A DNA stretch of 64,000 nt from DATFVJ01 sp963826515 (GTDB lineage Bacteria; Actinomycetota; Actinomycetes; Streptosporangiales; Streptosporangiaceae): contig CAWGXI010000009.1 of the NCBI GenBank assembly GCA_963826515.1, forward strand, positions 62,001-126,000, given 5' to 3'. The notes under the pieces were generated by a model. The model was not told the origin of the DNA and did no database searches. It saw only the letters and a program-made list of their open reading frames with translations. Position 1 is the first letter of the stretch. Every line of letters starts with the position of its first letter. The position numbers were made by a program, and so were the translations under genes. Shown here piece by piece: positions 45,495 to 54,768 of the stretch.

Positions 45495-46462
45495 GGTGAC
45501 GCTGGGCTACCGGCGTTGCGAGATGTGGAGGGTCTGACTGCGACCGCCTTGGCCGGGGCTGTCCCCGCGGTTGCTCCATGGCGGAGCGCCTCGCTGCCAA
45601 GAACGCTCGACGCCGCCGGCCTGGCGCGACTGCTGGCCAGTTGTGATCGTCGCCGTGCCACCGGGCGGCGTGACTTCGCGATCTTGATGCTGCTGGCACG
45701 CCTCGGGCTACGCGTCGGCGAGGCGGCCGCGCTCTGCCTCGACGACTTCGACTGGCGGGCTGGCGAGATGGTGGTGCGGGGAAAAGGTGATCGGCAAGAG
45801 CTCTTGCCGCTGCCAGACGACGTCGGCGAGGCGGTGGCCAGCTACCTGCGCCGAGGCCGGCAGCGCGTCGAGTGCCGGCGGTTGTTCTTGCGAGTGCATG
45901 CGCCCACGGCAGGGCTGTCGGGCGACGGAGTGACCAACGTTGTTCGCGCCGCGTGCTGACGGGCCGGCTTCCCGGTGGTCGGCGCTCACCGGCTGCGGCA
46001 CTTCGCCGCCACAGAGACGCTGCGCCAAGGCGCCTCCCTGGCTGAGGTCGGCCAGCTGCTCCGCCATCGGAGCTCCTTCTCCACCCAGATATACGCCAAA
46101 GGCGCGGAGTTGCATCGGATGCAACATTCCGCATCTGGCGTGAGGACGGTGCCGTAAGGGATTCAAGCTTTGGCTCTCCAGCGGCCAGATCCGACAGGCG
46201 GCGCGAAACACCAGGTCAGAGAGCCGTGACAGGAGCCGGTTGCACCAGGCGCGACGATGTTGCATCCAGTTTGGTCGCATCGCTTGACCGCTTGTTGCGT
46301 ACAACGCAACGGCAAAACCCATCAACGAGGACAGCGGGTCGCATCTCTCTCTGCCTCAAGCTGAGGTATTTAGCATGGTTGGTAAACCGCTCCCTACCAG
46401 TTAAGGTCGACCAGGCCGCCTTGCGCCAGGTCGTTCGCTCGTGGACGGGGGGCGCGCGATGA
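45495..46462 (+). pseudogene. Tyrosine recombinase 1 of a recombinase array (RIT-like), broken
   Basis: Catalytic domain: ILMLLARLGLRVGEAAALCL (first Arg), VVRGKGDRQELLPLPDDVGE, then TGA at 45957-45959, then in the same frame VGAHRLRHFAATETLRQGAS (HxxR) and GQLLRHRSSFSTQIYAK (Tyr). After AAA at 46100 a roughly 302-bp insertion splits the gene. The natural end KVDQAALRQVVRSWTGGAR runs 46403-46462 and overlaps the next gene (ATGA). The N-terminal domain is missing. Confidence 0.85.
46101..46402. mobile_element. Roughly 302-bp palindrome-bearing insertion in recombinase 1
   Basis: It separates IYAK from KVDQAAL of the host gene. It is lower in GC than the flanks. It contains GTTGCATCGGATGCAAC (46109-46125, 8-base arms) and GTTGCGTACAACGCAAC (46294-46310, 7-base arms), and another GTTGCATC at 46258. 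No open frame of note. No clear terminal repeats. Its nature (small non-autonomous element or deletion residue of an IS) is unknown. Confidence 0.6.
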
Positions 46463-46746
46463 GCGACCTTCACCAGAGTGTCGATGACTACCTCTGGCTG
46501 CGCAGGGCCCTCGGCTTCACCCTCCAGCGCCACGGCCGGCTCCTGCCCGGTCTGGTGGGCTACCTCCCGGCAGCGGGGACGACGACGCTCACCACCAGGC
46601 TCGCCCTGCAGCGGGCCACGAGCTTGGAAGGCCACCCTGACGAGTCGCCGATCCGGCTCGCGATCGCCCGGGAGTTTGCCCGCTACCTCGCGACCTTCGA
46701 TCCCGCCACTGAGGTGCCGCCAGTTGACCTGCTGCCCGGCTCTCCC
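46459..46746 (+). pseudogene. Tyrosine recombinase 2, N-terminal domain only
   Basis: ATG at 46459: DLHQSVDDYLWLRRALGFTL, then LPGLVGYLPAAGTTTLTTRL, IRLAIAREFARYLATFDPAT and EVPPVDLLPG. This is the SAM-like core-binding domain of XerC-like recombinases found in multi-recombinase arrays. The catalytic half is lost after VDLLPG. Confidence 0.82.
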
Positions 46747-47267
46747 TGGCCAACGGCCCGGGCGCGAGGCCGCCAGGCATTCTGCCCCCCGCCAGGCGCG
46801 AGGCCGCAAGCTATTCTGCCCCCCGCCCCAGGCGGCAGGGCGCCCATCTGATTGGCCCCGCCTGACCGCCCTCTGACGCGGACCCGCCCCATGCCCCCCG
46901 GCCACGGCCGGGGACACGCGAAGGGATGAATGCAGCCAGCGGCACTGCCCGCACCGGATAAACCCGGAACATGGGACGACCTGAAAACAATTGAATACCC
47001 GCGCACGACCCCCCCGGCTCCCATTCCCCGCCGCCCAATTATCGGGCTCCCGGCCGGTCACCTCAAGGACGCCTCCGGCGCCGCTACGCGGCCGGGCTCC
47101 GCCCGGTCCTTGACCTGCCCGGCCGCTCGCCACAGACATCGGCAGCTATCGGGGAATGACAGACGCTAGTCACGCATGCCCCCGCACAGCCGCCACAACC
47201 CGAAAACCCCAGCTCAGGCACCCCTTGACACGGCCCCGCTCCTTCAGGGATGAATAGCTACGTCACG
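46747..47267. other. Debris region between recombinase 2 and truncated IS630
   Basis: About 520 bases with no recognised gene. CCAGGC/GCGAGGCCG motifs repeat near 46770-46805. The left boundary of the truncated IS630 copy is at about 47268. Confidence 0.35.
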
Positions 47268-48045
47268 GACATCCATGGCGAAACGTTCCGGCTTGTCCCG
47301 GTCCACTATCGGCCGGATCTGGAAGGCTTTCGGGCTAAAGCCCCATCTGGCGGATACGTTCAAGCTGTCATCCGATCCGCTGTTCGTGGAGAAGGTCTAC
47401 GATGTCGCCGGGTTGTACCTGAATCCGCCTGAGCACGCAGTTGTGCTATGCGCGGACGAGAAGTCCCAGGTCCAGGCTCTTGACCGGTCTCAGCCGGTGC
47501 TGCCGATGATGCCCGGCATGCCCGAGAAGCGGACGCATGGCTATGTCCGGCACGGCACCGTTGACCTGTTCGCGGCGTTTGACATCGCGACCGGCCTGGT
47601 GATCGCGAAAACCTGCAAAAGCCACCGGGCGAAGGAATGGATCAAGTTCCTGGAGGAGATCGACAAGCAGGTGCCGCAGCTGGCAGAACCGGGCGAGCAC
47701 GGCGGAGAGCCGCATGTCCTGCAGATCCACATCATCGCGGACAACTACGCCACGCATAAGACCCCGGCTGTCCAGGAATGGCTGAACAAGCACCCGCGGT
47801 TCCATGTTCATTTCACGCCGACCAGTTCGTCCTGGCTGAACCAGGTAGAGCGCTGGTTCGGGCTTTTGACCGGGAAACTCCTGCGCCGAGGCGTGCACAA
47901 GTCGGTCAGGCAGCTCGAGAAGGACATCCTTGCCTGGGTGGACAACTGGAACGAGGACCCCAAACCCTTCATCTGGACGAAATCTGCGGAAGAAATCCTC
48001 GAATCACTCGGCCGACTTCTCCGGCGAATCAAAGACCCGGGACGC
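47268..48045 (+). mobile_element. IS630 element 1-like copy, left end missing
   Basis: Very similar to 39979-40760 in reverse orientation. The right end GACCCGGGACGC is followed by TA (48046-48047). About the first third of the element, with the left inverted repeat, is absent. Confidence 0.9.
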
Positions 48046-48048
48046 TAG
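47275..48048 (+). pseudogene. IS630 transposase, 5'-truncated
   Basis: Starts at MAKRSGLSRSTIGRIWKAFG, an internal Met of the full protein, and runs through ADEKSQVQALDRSQPVLPMM and SSSWLNQVERWFGLLTGKLL to DPGR and TAG. 257 of about 375 residues. The stop again uses the flanking TA. Confidence 0.9.
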
Positions 48049-48170
48049 CTGAAGGTGACGTTGGTGATGCCGATGGCGATGGAGACCGGGTCCCGGACCG
48101 GGGAGCCGTCGGGCTTGTGCCAGGGCTTGGTCTCCTTGGCGGCGAGGTCGGCGCGGGCGAAGATGAAGGG
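48049..48170 (-). pseudogene. Unidentified coding scrap next to the truncated IS630
   Basis: Minus strand, in frame after the oxidoreductase stop: PFIFARADLAAKETKPWHKP, then DGSPVRDPVSIAIGITNVTF. It looks like real protein sequence, cut at the IS target TA. The family is not recognised. Confidence 0.35.
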
Positions 48171-49535
48171 TCAGGCCAGGGTCTTCCCGTCGACCGACTG
48201 GCGGGTGGCGGTGATCTGGCTGTGGAGCACCTTGAGCGCGGCGACGTAGATCTCGGAGAAGGTGGGGAAGGGCTGGATGACATCGCGCAGTACCTGCAGC
48301 GGCACGCGGGCGCGGATGGCCAGGGTGGCCTGCTGCAGCCATTCGCCGGCCTCGGGGCCGAGGGCGCAGGCGCCGGTGAGCCGCTCGCCGTCGCTGAGCA
48401 GGGTCAGGAAGCCGTTGGACTCGGCGTAGGCGCGCGTGTAGGTAGCCGTCTTAGCCACCTCGGACACCGGGGTGGTGGCGCTGAACCGGGCCTCGGTCGC
48501 GCCCACCGAGGCCGCTTGCGGGTCGGTGTAGACGACGTCTGGTATGGCCTGGTAGCTGGCCTCGCGCGGCTCGCCGAGGATGTTCGCGGCGACGACTTCG
48601 CCCTGGTATTTGCCGACGTGGGTGAGCAGCCGCACGCCGGTGACGTCGCCGACGGCCCACAGCCGTTCACCGGCGCGCAGGTGCGCGTCGACCGGGATGC
48701 CATGCCCATCTGGCGTGACGCCGACCGTCTCCAGGCCGAGCCCGTCCACGCGCGGACGCCGGCCGGTGGCCAGGAGCAGGCGGTCGCCGCGCAGCTCGCG
48801 GCCGTTGTCGAGGGCCAGGACGTAGGCCTCCCCGTCATGCCGCGCCGCGGTCGCGCGCACGCCCAGGAGCAGCTCGACGCCGTCGGCGCGCAGGACCTCG
48901 CCGAGCGCCTCGCCCAGCGGCATTGGCTCGCGGGCGAGCACGTGGGCGGCGGCCTCGGCGAGGGCCACGTCGCCGCCCAGGCGGCGCACGGCCTGGGCCA
49001 TCTCGGCGCCGACCGGCCCGCCGCCGAGTATCAGCAGGCGGCGCGGGATGGCCTTCATACCGGTCACCTCGCGGTTGGTCCAGACGCCTTCGAGCTCGCG
49101 CAGGCCCGGGACGGGCGGCACGACCGGATCCGAGCCGGTGGCCACGACGACGTGCCTGGCGGTGTGCCGCGCGCCGTCGACCTCGACGACGCCCGGCCCG
49201 GCGAGCTTGCCGCGGCCGCGTAGCAGGTCGATACCCTTGCCCGCCAGCCAGCGTTCCTGCCCGGCGTCGGAGTAGTCCGAGACCATGAAGTCCCGCCAAG
49301 CCAGCGCCGCCGCGACGTCGACCCGCGCGCTGGCCGCCGCCTCGGACGCGCCATGCGCCGCCTCGCCGGGGCGAAGCAGCGTCTTGGACGGGATGCACGC
49401 CCAGTACGAGCACTCGCCCCCCACCAGCTCGCGCTCGACCAGGGCCACCCGCAGGCCGCCGTCGGCCAGCTCGCCGGCGCAGTGCTCGCCCGGCGAGCCG
49501 CCGCCCACGACGATGACATCATAGTCGCTGTTCAT
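48171..49535 (-). CDS. FAD-dependent pyridine nucleotide-disulfide oxidoreductase
   Basis: 454 residues, lipoamide-dehydrogenase/mercuric-reductase-like. FAD loop VIVVGGGSPGEHCAGELADG. Redox pair Cys-x4-Cys in GGECSYWACIPSKTLLRP. NAD loop LLILGGGPVGAEMAQAVRRL. Second FAD strand LWAVGDVTGVRLLTHVGKYQ. C-terminal dimer domain without the usual HPT motif; it reads VIQPFPTFSEIYVAAL. Its ATG overlaps the stop of the preceding gene (ATGA). Substrate not known. Confidence 0.92.
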   Translation of the reverse strand: MNSDYDVIVVGGGSPGEHCAGELADGGLRVALVERELVGGECSYWACIPSKTLLRPGEAAHGASEAAASARVDVAAALAWRDFMVSDYSDAGQERWLAGKGIDLLRGRGKLAGPGVVEVDGARHTARHVVVATGSDPVVPPVPGLRELEGVWTNREVTGMKAIPRRLLILGGGPVGAEMAQAVRRLGGDVALAEAAAHVLAREPMPLGEALGEVLRADGVELLLGVRATAARHDGEAYVLALDNGRELRGDRLLLATGRRPRVDGLGLETVGVTPDGHGIPVDAHLRAGERLWAVGDVTGVRLLTHVGKYQGEVVAANILGEPREASYQAIPDVVYTDPQAASVGATEARFSATTPVSEVAKTATYTRAYAESNGFLTLLSDGERLTGACALGPEAGEWLQQATLAIRARVPLQVLRDVIQPFPTFSEIYVAALKVLHSQITATRQSVDGKTLA

Positions 49536-50215
49536 TTGCTCGCTCGCGGCCTAGCCTGGCCGGGGCGCCCGGCCTGCTCTTGCTCTATGTACTGCGCGTA
49601 CCAGTCCGGGTCGGCGTGCCCGATCTGCTCCTCGTGCCGGCCGGGCGGTGCCGCCGGACGCCGCAGAGAGGCGGCCCGATCGGCCGTGGGATCAAAGGTC
49701 ACCTGCATCGAGGTACCCCTTCTCTGTAAAGAACTGTCGGCCCGGCCGGGCCGGCAGTCACCAGGTCCGGGCCCGGGTCGCCGGCCCGGAATGCGGGTGG
49801 TGATCTCCTGGAGCAGCCAGCCGTTGCCGTCCGGGTCGCTGAACGAGGCAAACGAACCGTAGCTTTTATGGTCCGGATCCGGGCCAGCCACGCGTCCCTC
49901 GGTCCCGGCGTGGTGGAACACCCCGCCCGCGTCATGGAATACCTCGCTCACCTCGGCGCCGCTACCAGCGAGCTCGGCCTGGGCCGCGTCGATATCGGCG
50001 ACTACGAGCTGCAGCCCCTGAGTGGAGCCCGGCGCGGCCGAGGTGACCCCCGTACCGAAGATGATCGAGCACGCCGAGCCCGGAGGTGTCAGCTGCGCCA
50101 CCCGGAAATCCGCTCCGGCGGCGAAGTCGGCATCCTCCCGCCAGCCGAGTGCCTTGTAGAAGTTCTTGGCCCGGTCCACGTCGGCGACCGGCACCACCAC
50201 AACCTCGAGCTTCAT
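49532..50215 (-). CDS. VOC-superfamily (glyoxalase-like) protein with a C-terminal extension
   Basis: From the ATG at 50215 (after GGAGGTCGTGAAT): MKLEVVVVPVADVDRAKNFY, SIIFGTGVTSAAPGSTQGLQ, SFSDPDGNGWLLQEITTRIP, a complete one-unit VOC domain of about 145 residues. The frame then stays open through a Gly/Pro/Arg linker into MQVTFDPTADRAASLRRP and ADPDWYAQYIEQEQAGRPGQ, ending at 49532. An internal ATG (49708) preceded by AGAAGGGGTACCTCG could make the 58-residue tail on its own. Translationally coupled to the oxidoreductase. Confidence 0.85.
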   Translation of the reverse strand: MKLEVVVVPVADVDRAKNFYKALGWREDADFAAGADFRVAQLTPPGSACSIIFGTGVTSAAPGSTQGLQLVVADIDAAQAELAGSGAEVSEVFHDAGGVFHHAGTEGRVAGPDPDHKSYGSFASFSDPDGNGWLLQEITTRIPGRRPGPGPGDCRPGRADSSLQRRGTSMQVTFDPTADRAASLRRPAAPPGRHEEQIGHADPDWYAQYIEQEQAGRPGQARPRASK

Positions 50216-50740
50216 ATTCACGACCTCCGCTCCTCTCATTTTGATGTCGGTGGCCTGTGTCAATGCCACCGGGGCTGGTTCTGTGCCACCCGGGCTTGTC
50301 CTGGCATCCACGCTCGCGCCAGTTATCGTCGAAGTCCAGGAGTGCAGAGCCGATCGCCCGGAGGAGATTGGTGGTCGGCAGTGACAGCTTCAATGAGGTC
50401 TTCAGGCCGAGCAACAGCCCGGTCGCGATCAGGGCAGCGTCGGGCTAGGCACCAAGCGGCTCGCTCGCTGAGCGTTCCCGGCACTGCGGCGAGAAGCTGC
50501 CGGCCTCAGGCTATATCCGTCATGTCTCCGTTGCGGGCCTGCCGGTCGCCGGCGTGCTCACCGAGCGTCCTGACTTGCCGGTGATCGCCGATGCTGCGGC
50601 GGTGGCCGATGGCGAAGGTGGGCCCCTCAGGAGCCAATTACACCGCGGGGCCATCGTCGGCGGCCTCCGGTGGGTTACGCCAGCCGACCGCGGGTCATGC
50701 GCACCCTAGTACCAACCAGAAGATGACCAGTCCTGCTGGA
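50216..50740. other. 525-bp region without a firm gene
   Basis: A plus-strand run GYIRHVSVAGLPVAGVLTER, then PDLPVIADAAAVADGEGGPL (about 50505-50640), and a minus-strand run LKTSLKLSLPTTNLLRAIGS (near 50390) look protein-like but are unrecognised. Probably decayed coding sequence. Confidence 0.3.
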
Positions 50741-51381
50741 TCAGCGTCCTGGGCACGACGGGCGTGACCGCCTACGTCGGGATCCACGACGTAGGCCGGG
50801 CGACACCACCGTGCTGGTCAGCGCCGCCGGCGCCGTCGGCGGCGTGGCGGTCCAGCTCGCCAAGGCCGCAGGCGCGCACGTCGTGGCCATCGCCGGCGGG
50901 TAGCGTCGCAACCGATCACGCCGAAGCAGCTGCTCGGTGCCGACGTCGCCGTCGACTACAGCGACCCCGCCTTCCCGGAGCGTCTGCGGCAGCCCGCGGG
51001 CGAGGGCATCTACATTTTCCTCGACAACGTCGGCGGCCGCCAGCTCACGCTTGCGCTGTCCGTGATGAAGAACCACGGCAGCGTCGTGCTGTGCGGGTCG
51101 GTCAGCAGCTACACTCGCCCGGACGATCCCAACGTCGGCGCCGACCTCACCGACGCGGTGTTCAAGCGGATCACCCTGCATGGCTACATCGTCAGCGAAT
51201 ACTACCCGCAGTGGCTGTTCCGATTCGAGCGGAACTCGGGGCGGTGCTGCGCGCCGAGCGCCTGCGGACGGTGGCCAGCGAGTTCGAGGGACTCGAGCAC
51301 GCGCCCGAGGCCCTCGCGACGGTCTTCGACCGCGGCTCGCCCTATATCGGCAGGCGGGTCGTCCGGATCTCGCAGGGGTAG
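50741..51381 (+). pseudogene. NADPH-dependent MDR oxidoreductase (CurA/leukotriene-reductase type), broken
   Basis: Pieces in three frames: GVTAYVGIHDVGRAT, TTVLVSAAGAVGGVAVQLAK-AAG, then after a stop KQLLGADVAVDYSDPAFPER, IYIFLDNVGGRQLTLALSVM, GSVVLCGSVSSY, and finally SEFEGLEHAPEALATVFD. The cofactor loop AAGAVGG and the VxxCGxxSxY motif fit this subfamily. Shifts near 50815, 50905 and 51235. The N-terminal third is missing. Confidence 0.82.
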
Positions 51382-51520
51382 GCCTCGGAGCGATCCCGGC
51401 GCGCGCGACGCCTGGGCGGACGTCACCGCAGCCGTGAGTGACTGACCACAGCGCGGAATCAGCACATCGGAGCTTCATCAACCGCTTCCCCGATGCCGGC
51501 CTAGTAGCAATGCCGGGTAG

Positions 51521-51950
51521 TTAAGGGCCGGGCGTGGCGATCAAGCAGTGGTCTCGGCGTGTCGCGGATTGAGTTGTCGTCTCGGGGCCGTTGACGGCGA
51601 CGGTCAGGGCGGTTACCGGGGTGCTGCGCGCGGGCCGGTGCGGGTCGGCCTTGTTCCAGCGCGATAGCGGGGATTTGACTTTGCGGGTGCTGACCCGGGG
51701 GCGGCGGGGCGGGAGCAGGCCGTCCAGGACGGCGCGGCCGATGCGGCCGGTGAGGCTGGCGTCGGCGGTGACCACGCCGGCGGCTTGCGGTCAGGGTCTG
51801 CCTGGCGGCTTCCAGGGCGATGGTGAAGCTGGCCCGGTCGGGGTCGGTGCCGGGGACCGATTCGGCGGCGGTGGCCATGGCCCGGCGCAGCGCCTGGTAG
51901 AGGGCCAGCAGCGCCCACATCTGCTGTTCCAGGCCGGCTGGGTCTTCTGA
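51521..51950 (-). pseudogene. IS4-type transposase, C-terminal piece
   Basis: EDPAGLEQQMWALLALYQAL, GTDPDRASFTIALEAARQTL, then, after a shift near 51785, VVTADASLTGRIGRAVLDGL and STRKVKSPLSRWNKADPH. It continues from 53752 across the IS1380. Confidence 0.85.
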
Positions 51951-53751
51951 CCCGAATCCACGAGTAGGGCGGCGGACGTTATCCACAGCCCTGTAGATGA
52001 TCTTGGAGTTGTCAGGCTGGGCTGGAGGACATAACGATGGCCCGGGACTCGCGCCGGGTTCGCGGTCTGGGCCTTTCTGCTGGTGCGGGGCCTGGGGGCC
52101 GTGGCCTGGGGTCTGGGTGCCGGTGCCGGCTTGGTGAGCGCGGGGTGATGCTGGCTGCGGCTAGCCGGGGGCTGGCAGGGCGCGGATCGTGGTGAGGATG
52201 GCGGGCAGCAGGTGCCCGCCGGGCGCCAGGCGCATGATCAGCTGCCCGCCGTGGCTGACCAGGCGCGCGGGGGTGGCGATCAGTGTCCGCCGCAGGGTCG
52301 CGATCATCGCCTTGCCGCCGCGGGTGCCGTGCCCTTCCAGCAGCTCGCCGCCGGATATCAGGCCGGTGAGCTGGTGCAGCCAGGCGGCGACCGCCGCTGC
52401 GATCAGTGACGCCCACATCCACGCGGTGCTGGCCTGCTCATAGCCCGAGGGCAGGTGCCGCAGCGCGGCGCCGTGCTTGCTGTCGCGGAAGATGTTCCCG
52501 GCGGCGGTGCGGTGCCGGTACCAGTGCTCGCACGCTGCGGCCCTGGCCGGGGTGGACACGTCGGCGCCGGTGAGGATGAAGCTGTAGGCGTAGATGGCGG
52601 GTTCAGCCTCCAGCTCCGGGACCGGCAGCGCCCGCTGATCGGGGTGCAGGGTGCGGCGGCGCCGGGACCGCGGGTCGGCGGAGACCTGCTCTGGGTCCAG
52701 GCGGACCCGGCGGATCAGCAGGACCGTGCCGCCGGGCCATTCGGCGGGCCGGTAGGGGGAGACGGCGACCTGCGCGTTATCCATGCCGGTCGCGTCCCGC
52801 CAGGCGTCCTCGCCGATCCCGGCCAGTGCCTTCCACATGCTGGTGATCCGCTTGGCGCCGATCGCGAACGCCATGTCCGCCTTGGCGGCGGCGCGGGCGA
52901 GGTCCCCGGCGAAGTACCCGGCATCCGCGCGCAGCGCGATCTTCCGCCCGGCCGCCGCCGCCCCGTCCCGGACGGCCTGCGGCAGCGCGGCCAGCGCCCG
53001 CCCCAGCAGCGCCACCACGGACGAGCGCGGATCCTGGTCGCCTGCCAGCAGGTCGGCGGCCAGCGGGATCTCGGTCTCGGCCCAGGCCGCCACGTGCGGC
53101 CGCCCGGCCCGCTGCCCCTGATAGGTGTAGGCCACCCCGCGTTTCTTGTTCCCGTAGACCTCCACGTCGGTGGCGTCGATGTCGATTGTCACCGGCCCTT
53201 CCGCCAGCTCAGCCGCCCGCTCGGCGGGCAGCATGCCCACCATCCGGGCGGTCGCCTGCGCCAGGCCGGCCTCGGCGCCGCGCCAGTGCCCCGGCGTGAA
53301 CCGGCGGGCCAGCCCGGTCGCGGTCGAGGACGCCAGGCCCGGCACCGGCGTCACCTGCTGGCCGGCCTCATCGGCGCGCAGCCGGTCCAGCCCGACCAGG
53401 AAGTCCTCGCCGGCCAGCTGCGCCGCGGCCATCCCGGTCAGCACCTGACCGCCGGTGAACCCGCGCCGGCGCTGCTTGACCGGCCCCATCGCCTCATCGA
53501 GCGCCTCGGTCAGGCCGAGCTTGCCGCACAGTTCGGTGACAGCGAGCATCCCGCCCGCCGCCGTCAGCGAAGGGTCTGCCGCCCCGACCTGTATCTTGCC
53601 GCGGGTCCGGCCCCGCGTACCTGATGTCATCACCATCTGGATGACTCTCTTTCCGGGAAGATCCAGCGCTGTCACGCTCTACTATCCCAGCAGGAAGCCG
53701 CGATCTTAGGAACCTGCTGCGGCGCGTCGCCGCCCTACTCACGGATTCGGG
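51951..53751 (-). mobile_element. IS1380-family element, copy B, full length
   Basis: 1801 bp. Ends CCCGAATCCACGAGTAGGGC and GCCCTACTCACGGATTCGGG. Duplication TCTGA at 51946-51950 and 53752-53756. Inserted in the IS4-type transposase gene. Confidence 0.93.
52161..53675 (-). CDS. IS1380-family transposase
   Basis: 504 residues, uninterrupted: KQRRRGFTGGQVLTGMAAAQ, VTIDIDATDVEVYGNKKRGV with the first Asp, IALRADAGYFAGDLARAAAK with the second Asp, and YRHRTAAGNIFRDSKHGAAL in the C-terminal catalytic Glu region, where the position of the Glu is not obvious (copy A has SIENIF where this copy has AAGNIF). If the Glu of SIEN is the catalytic one, this copy lacks it. Start at 53675 (GTG). Confidence 0.92.
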   Translation of the reverse strand: MTALDLPGKRVIQMVMTSGTRGRTRGKIQVGAADPSLTAAGGMLAVTELCGKLGLTEALDEAMGPVKQRRRGFTGGQVLTGMAAAQLAGEDFLVGLDRLRADEAGQQVTPVPGLASSTATGLARRFTPGHWRGAEAGLAQATARMVGMLPAERAAELAEGPVTIDIDATDVEVYGNKKRGVAYTYQGQRAGRPHVAAWAETEIPLAADLLAGDQDPRSSVVALLGRALAALPQAVRDGAAAAGRKIALRADAGYFAGDLARAAAKADMAFAIGAKRITSMWKALAGIGEDAWRDATGMDNAQVAVSPYRPAEWPGGTVLLIRRVRLDPEQVSADPRSRRRRTLHPDQRALPVPELEAEPAIYAYSFILTGADVSTPARAAACEHWYRHRTAAGNIFRDSKHGAALRHLPSGYEQASTAWMWASLIAAAVAAWLHQLTGLISGGELLEGHGTRGGKAMIATLRRTLIATPARLVSHGGQLIMRLAPGGHLLPAILTTIRALPAPG

Positions 53752-54768
53752 TCTGAGCGCAGCACCCGGCCGGCCAGCAGGGTGTGCCGCAGGGCCAGGT
53801 AGGCGACCTCGTGTTCCCCAGCGCTCGTGGTAAAGGCGGATCAGCGCGGCGGCCGGGTAGCGGCGGTGGTCAAGCAGGGTGGTGGCCAGCCGGTAGCTGC
53901 CGGTGTAGGTGGTGCCGTCGGCGCAGGCGACGGTGACGTGCGCTTCGATGATCCGCACGGTCAGCTCGCCGATCCGGGAAAGGAACGAGCCATCATCCAG
54001 CCGGGCCAGCACCGGCAGCCGGCGGCTGGAGCGCAGCCGGACCAGGAACTGGGCGCGGGTGGCGGCGACCTCGGCCAGGAACGTGGCGGCGTCGAAACCC
54101 CGGTCGGCCAGCACCAGCATGTCCGGCCGCAGCAGGTGCAGCAGCTGGCGGGCGTAATCGGCCTCGCCGGTGGCGGGCGGCCCGAACACCGCGCCGAGCA
54201 GGGCCCGGGTGCCGGTCTCCACCAAGGTCATCAGCTCCACCGCCGGGTAGCCGGTGACCCCGAGCGCGGCTTTCATCTTCCCCAGCCAGCCGCGGTTACG
54301 CCCGGTGTCGGGCACCTTGATGGAGGTGCAGCCGTCGAAGGCCACCGTCCGGTACCGGCCGAACCGCACCCCCGGGGTGCGCGGCTGGGCCACCGGCCCG
54401 GCCAGCACCTCAAACAACGCCTGCACCGGCGCCGCGCCGACGCGGCGGCGCAGGTCCCGCAGCGCCTTGGCCGACGGGCATGGTACCGGCAGGGCGTCCA
54501 GCGCAGCGGTTAACTTCGCCCACACGTTCTGGTACCCCAGCCGCGGGAACAGCCCCAGCGCCAGCACGAAGTACACCCCGACCCGCGAGGGCAGCAGGCG
54601 CAGCCGCCGCTCGGTGGCCCGGGTCTCCTCCAGCACCGCATCGGCCAGCTCGAACGGCACCTGCCAGGTCAGCTCACCCAGATGGCCGGGAGCAAACACC
54701 CCCGCCGCCACCGTGATCGTCTTAGTGATGGTCGTGACGGCAGCCGCGGTGGCAAACTGAATACGCAA
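53752..54768 (-). pseudogene. IS4-type transposase, N-terminal piece
   Basis: FAPGHLGELTWQVPFELADA, RYRTVAFDGCTSIKVPDTGR with the first Asp, DMLVLADRGFDAATFLAEVA with the second Asp, and ALIRLYHERW, the YxxRWxxE region, after which an extra G near 53823 shifts the frame (the other frame gives HEVAYLALRHTLLAGRVLRS). IS1380 cuts it at 53752. Inactive. Confidence 0.88.

Noticed and set aside
45957..45959. Selenocysteine or other recoding at the in-frame TGA
   Set aside because: The gene is a recombinase already split by an insertion, and other broken genes here use TAG and TAA in the same way. Recoding is not needed.
47778..49223. 481-codon plus-strand frame over the FAD oxidoreductase
   Set aside because: The minus strand carries unambiguous FAD and NAD motifs and start/stop coupling.
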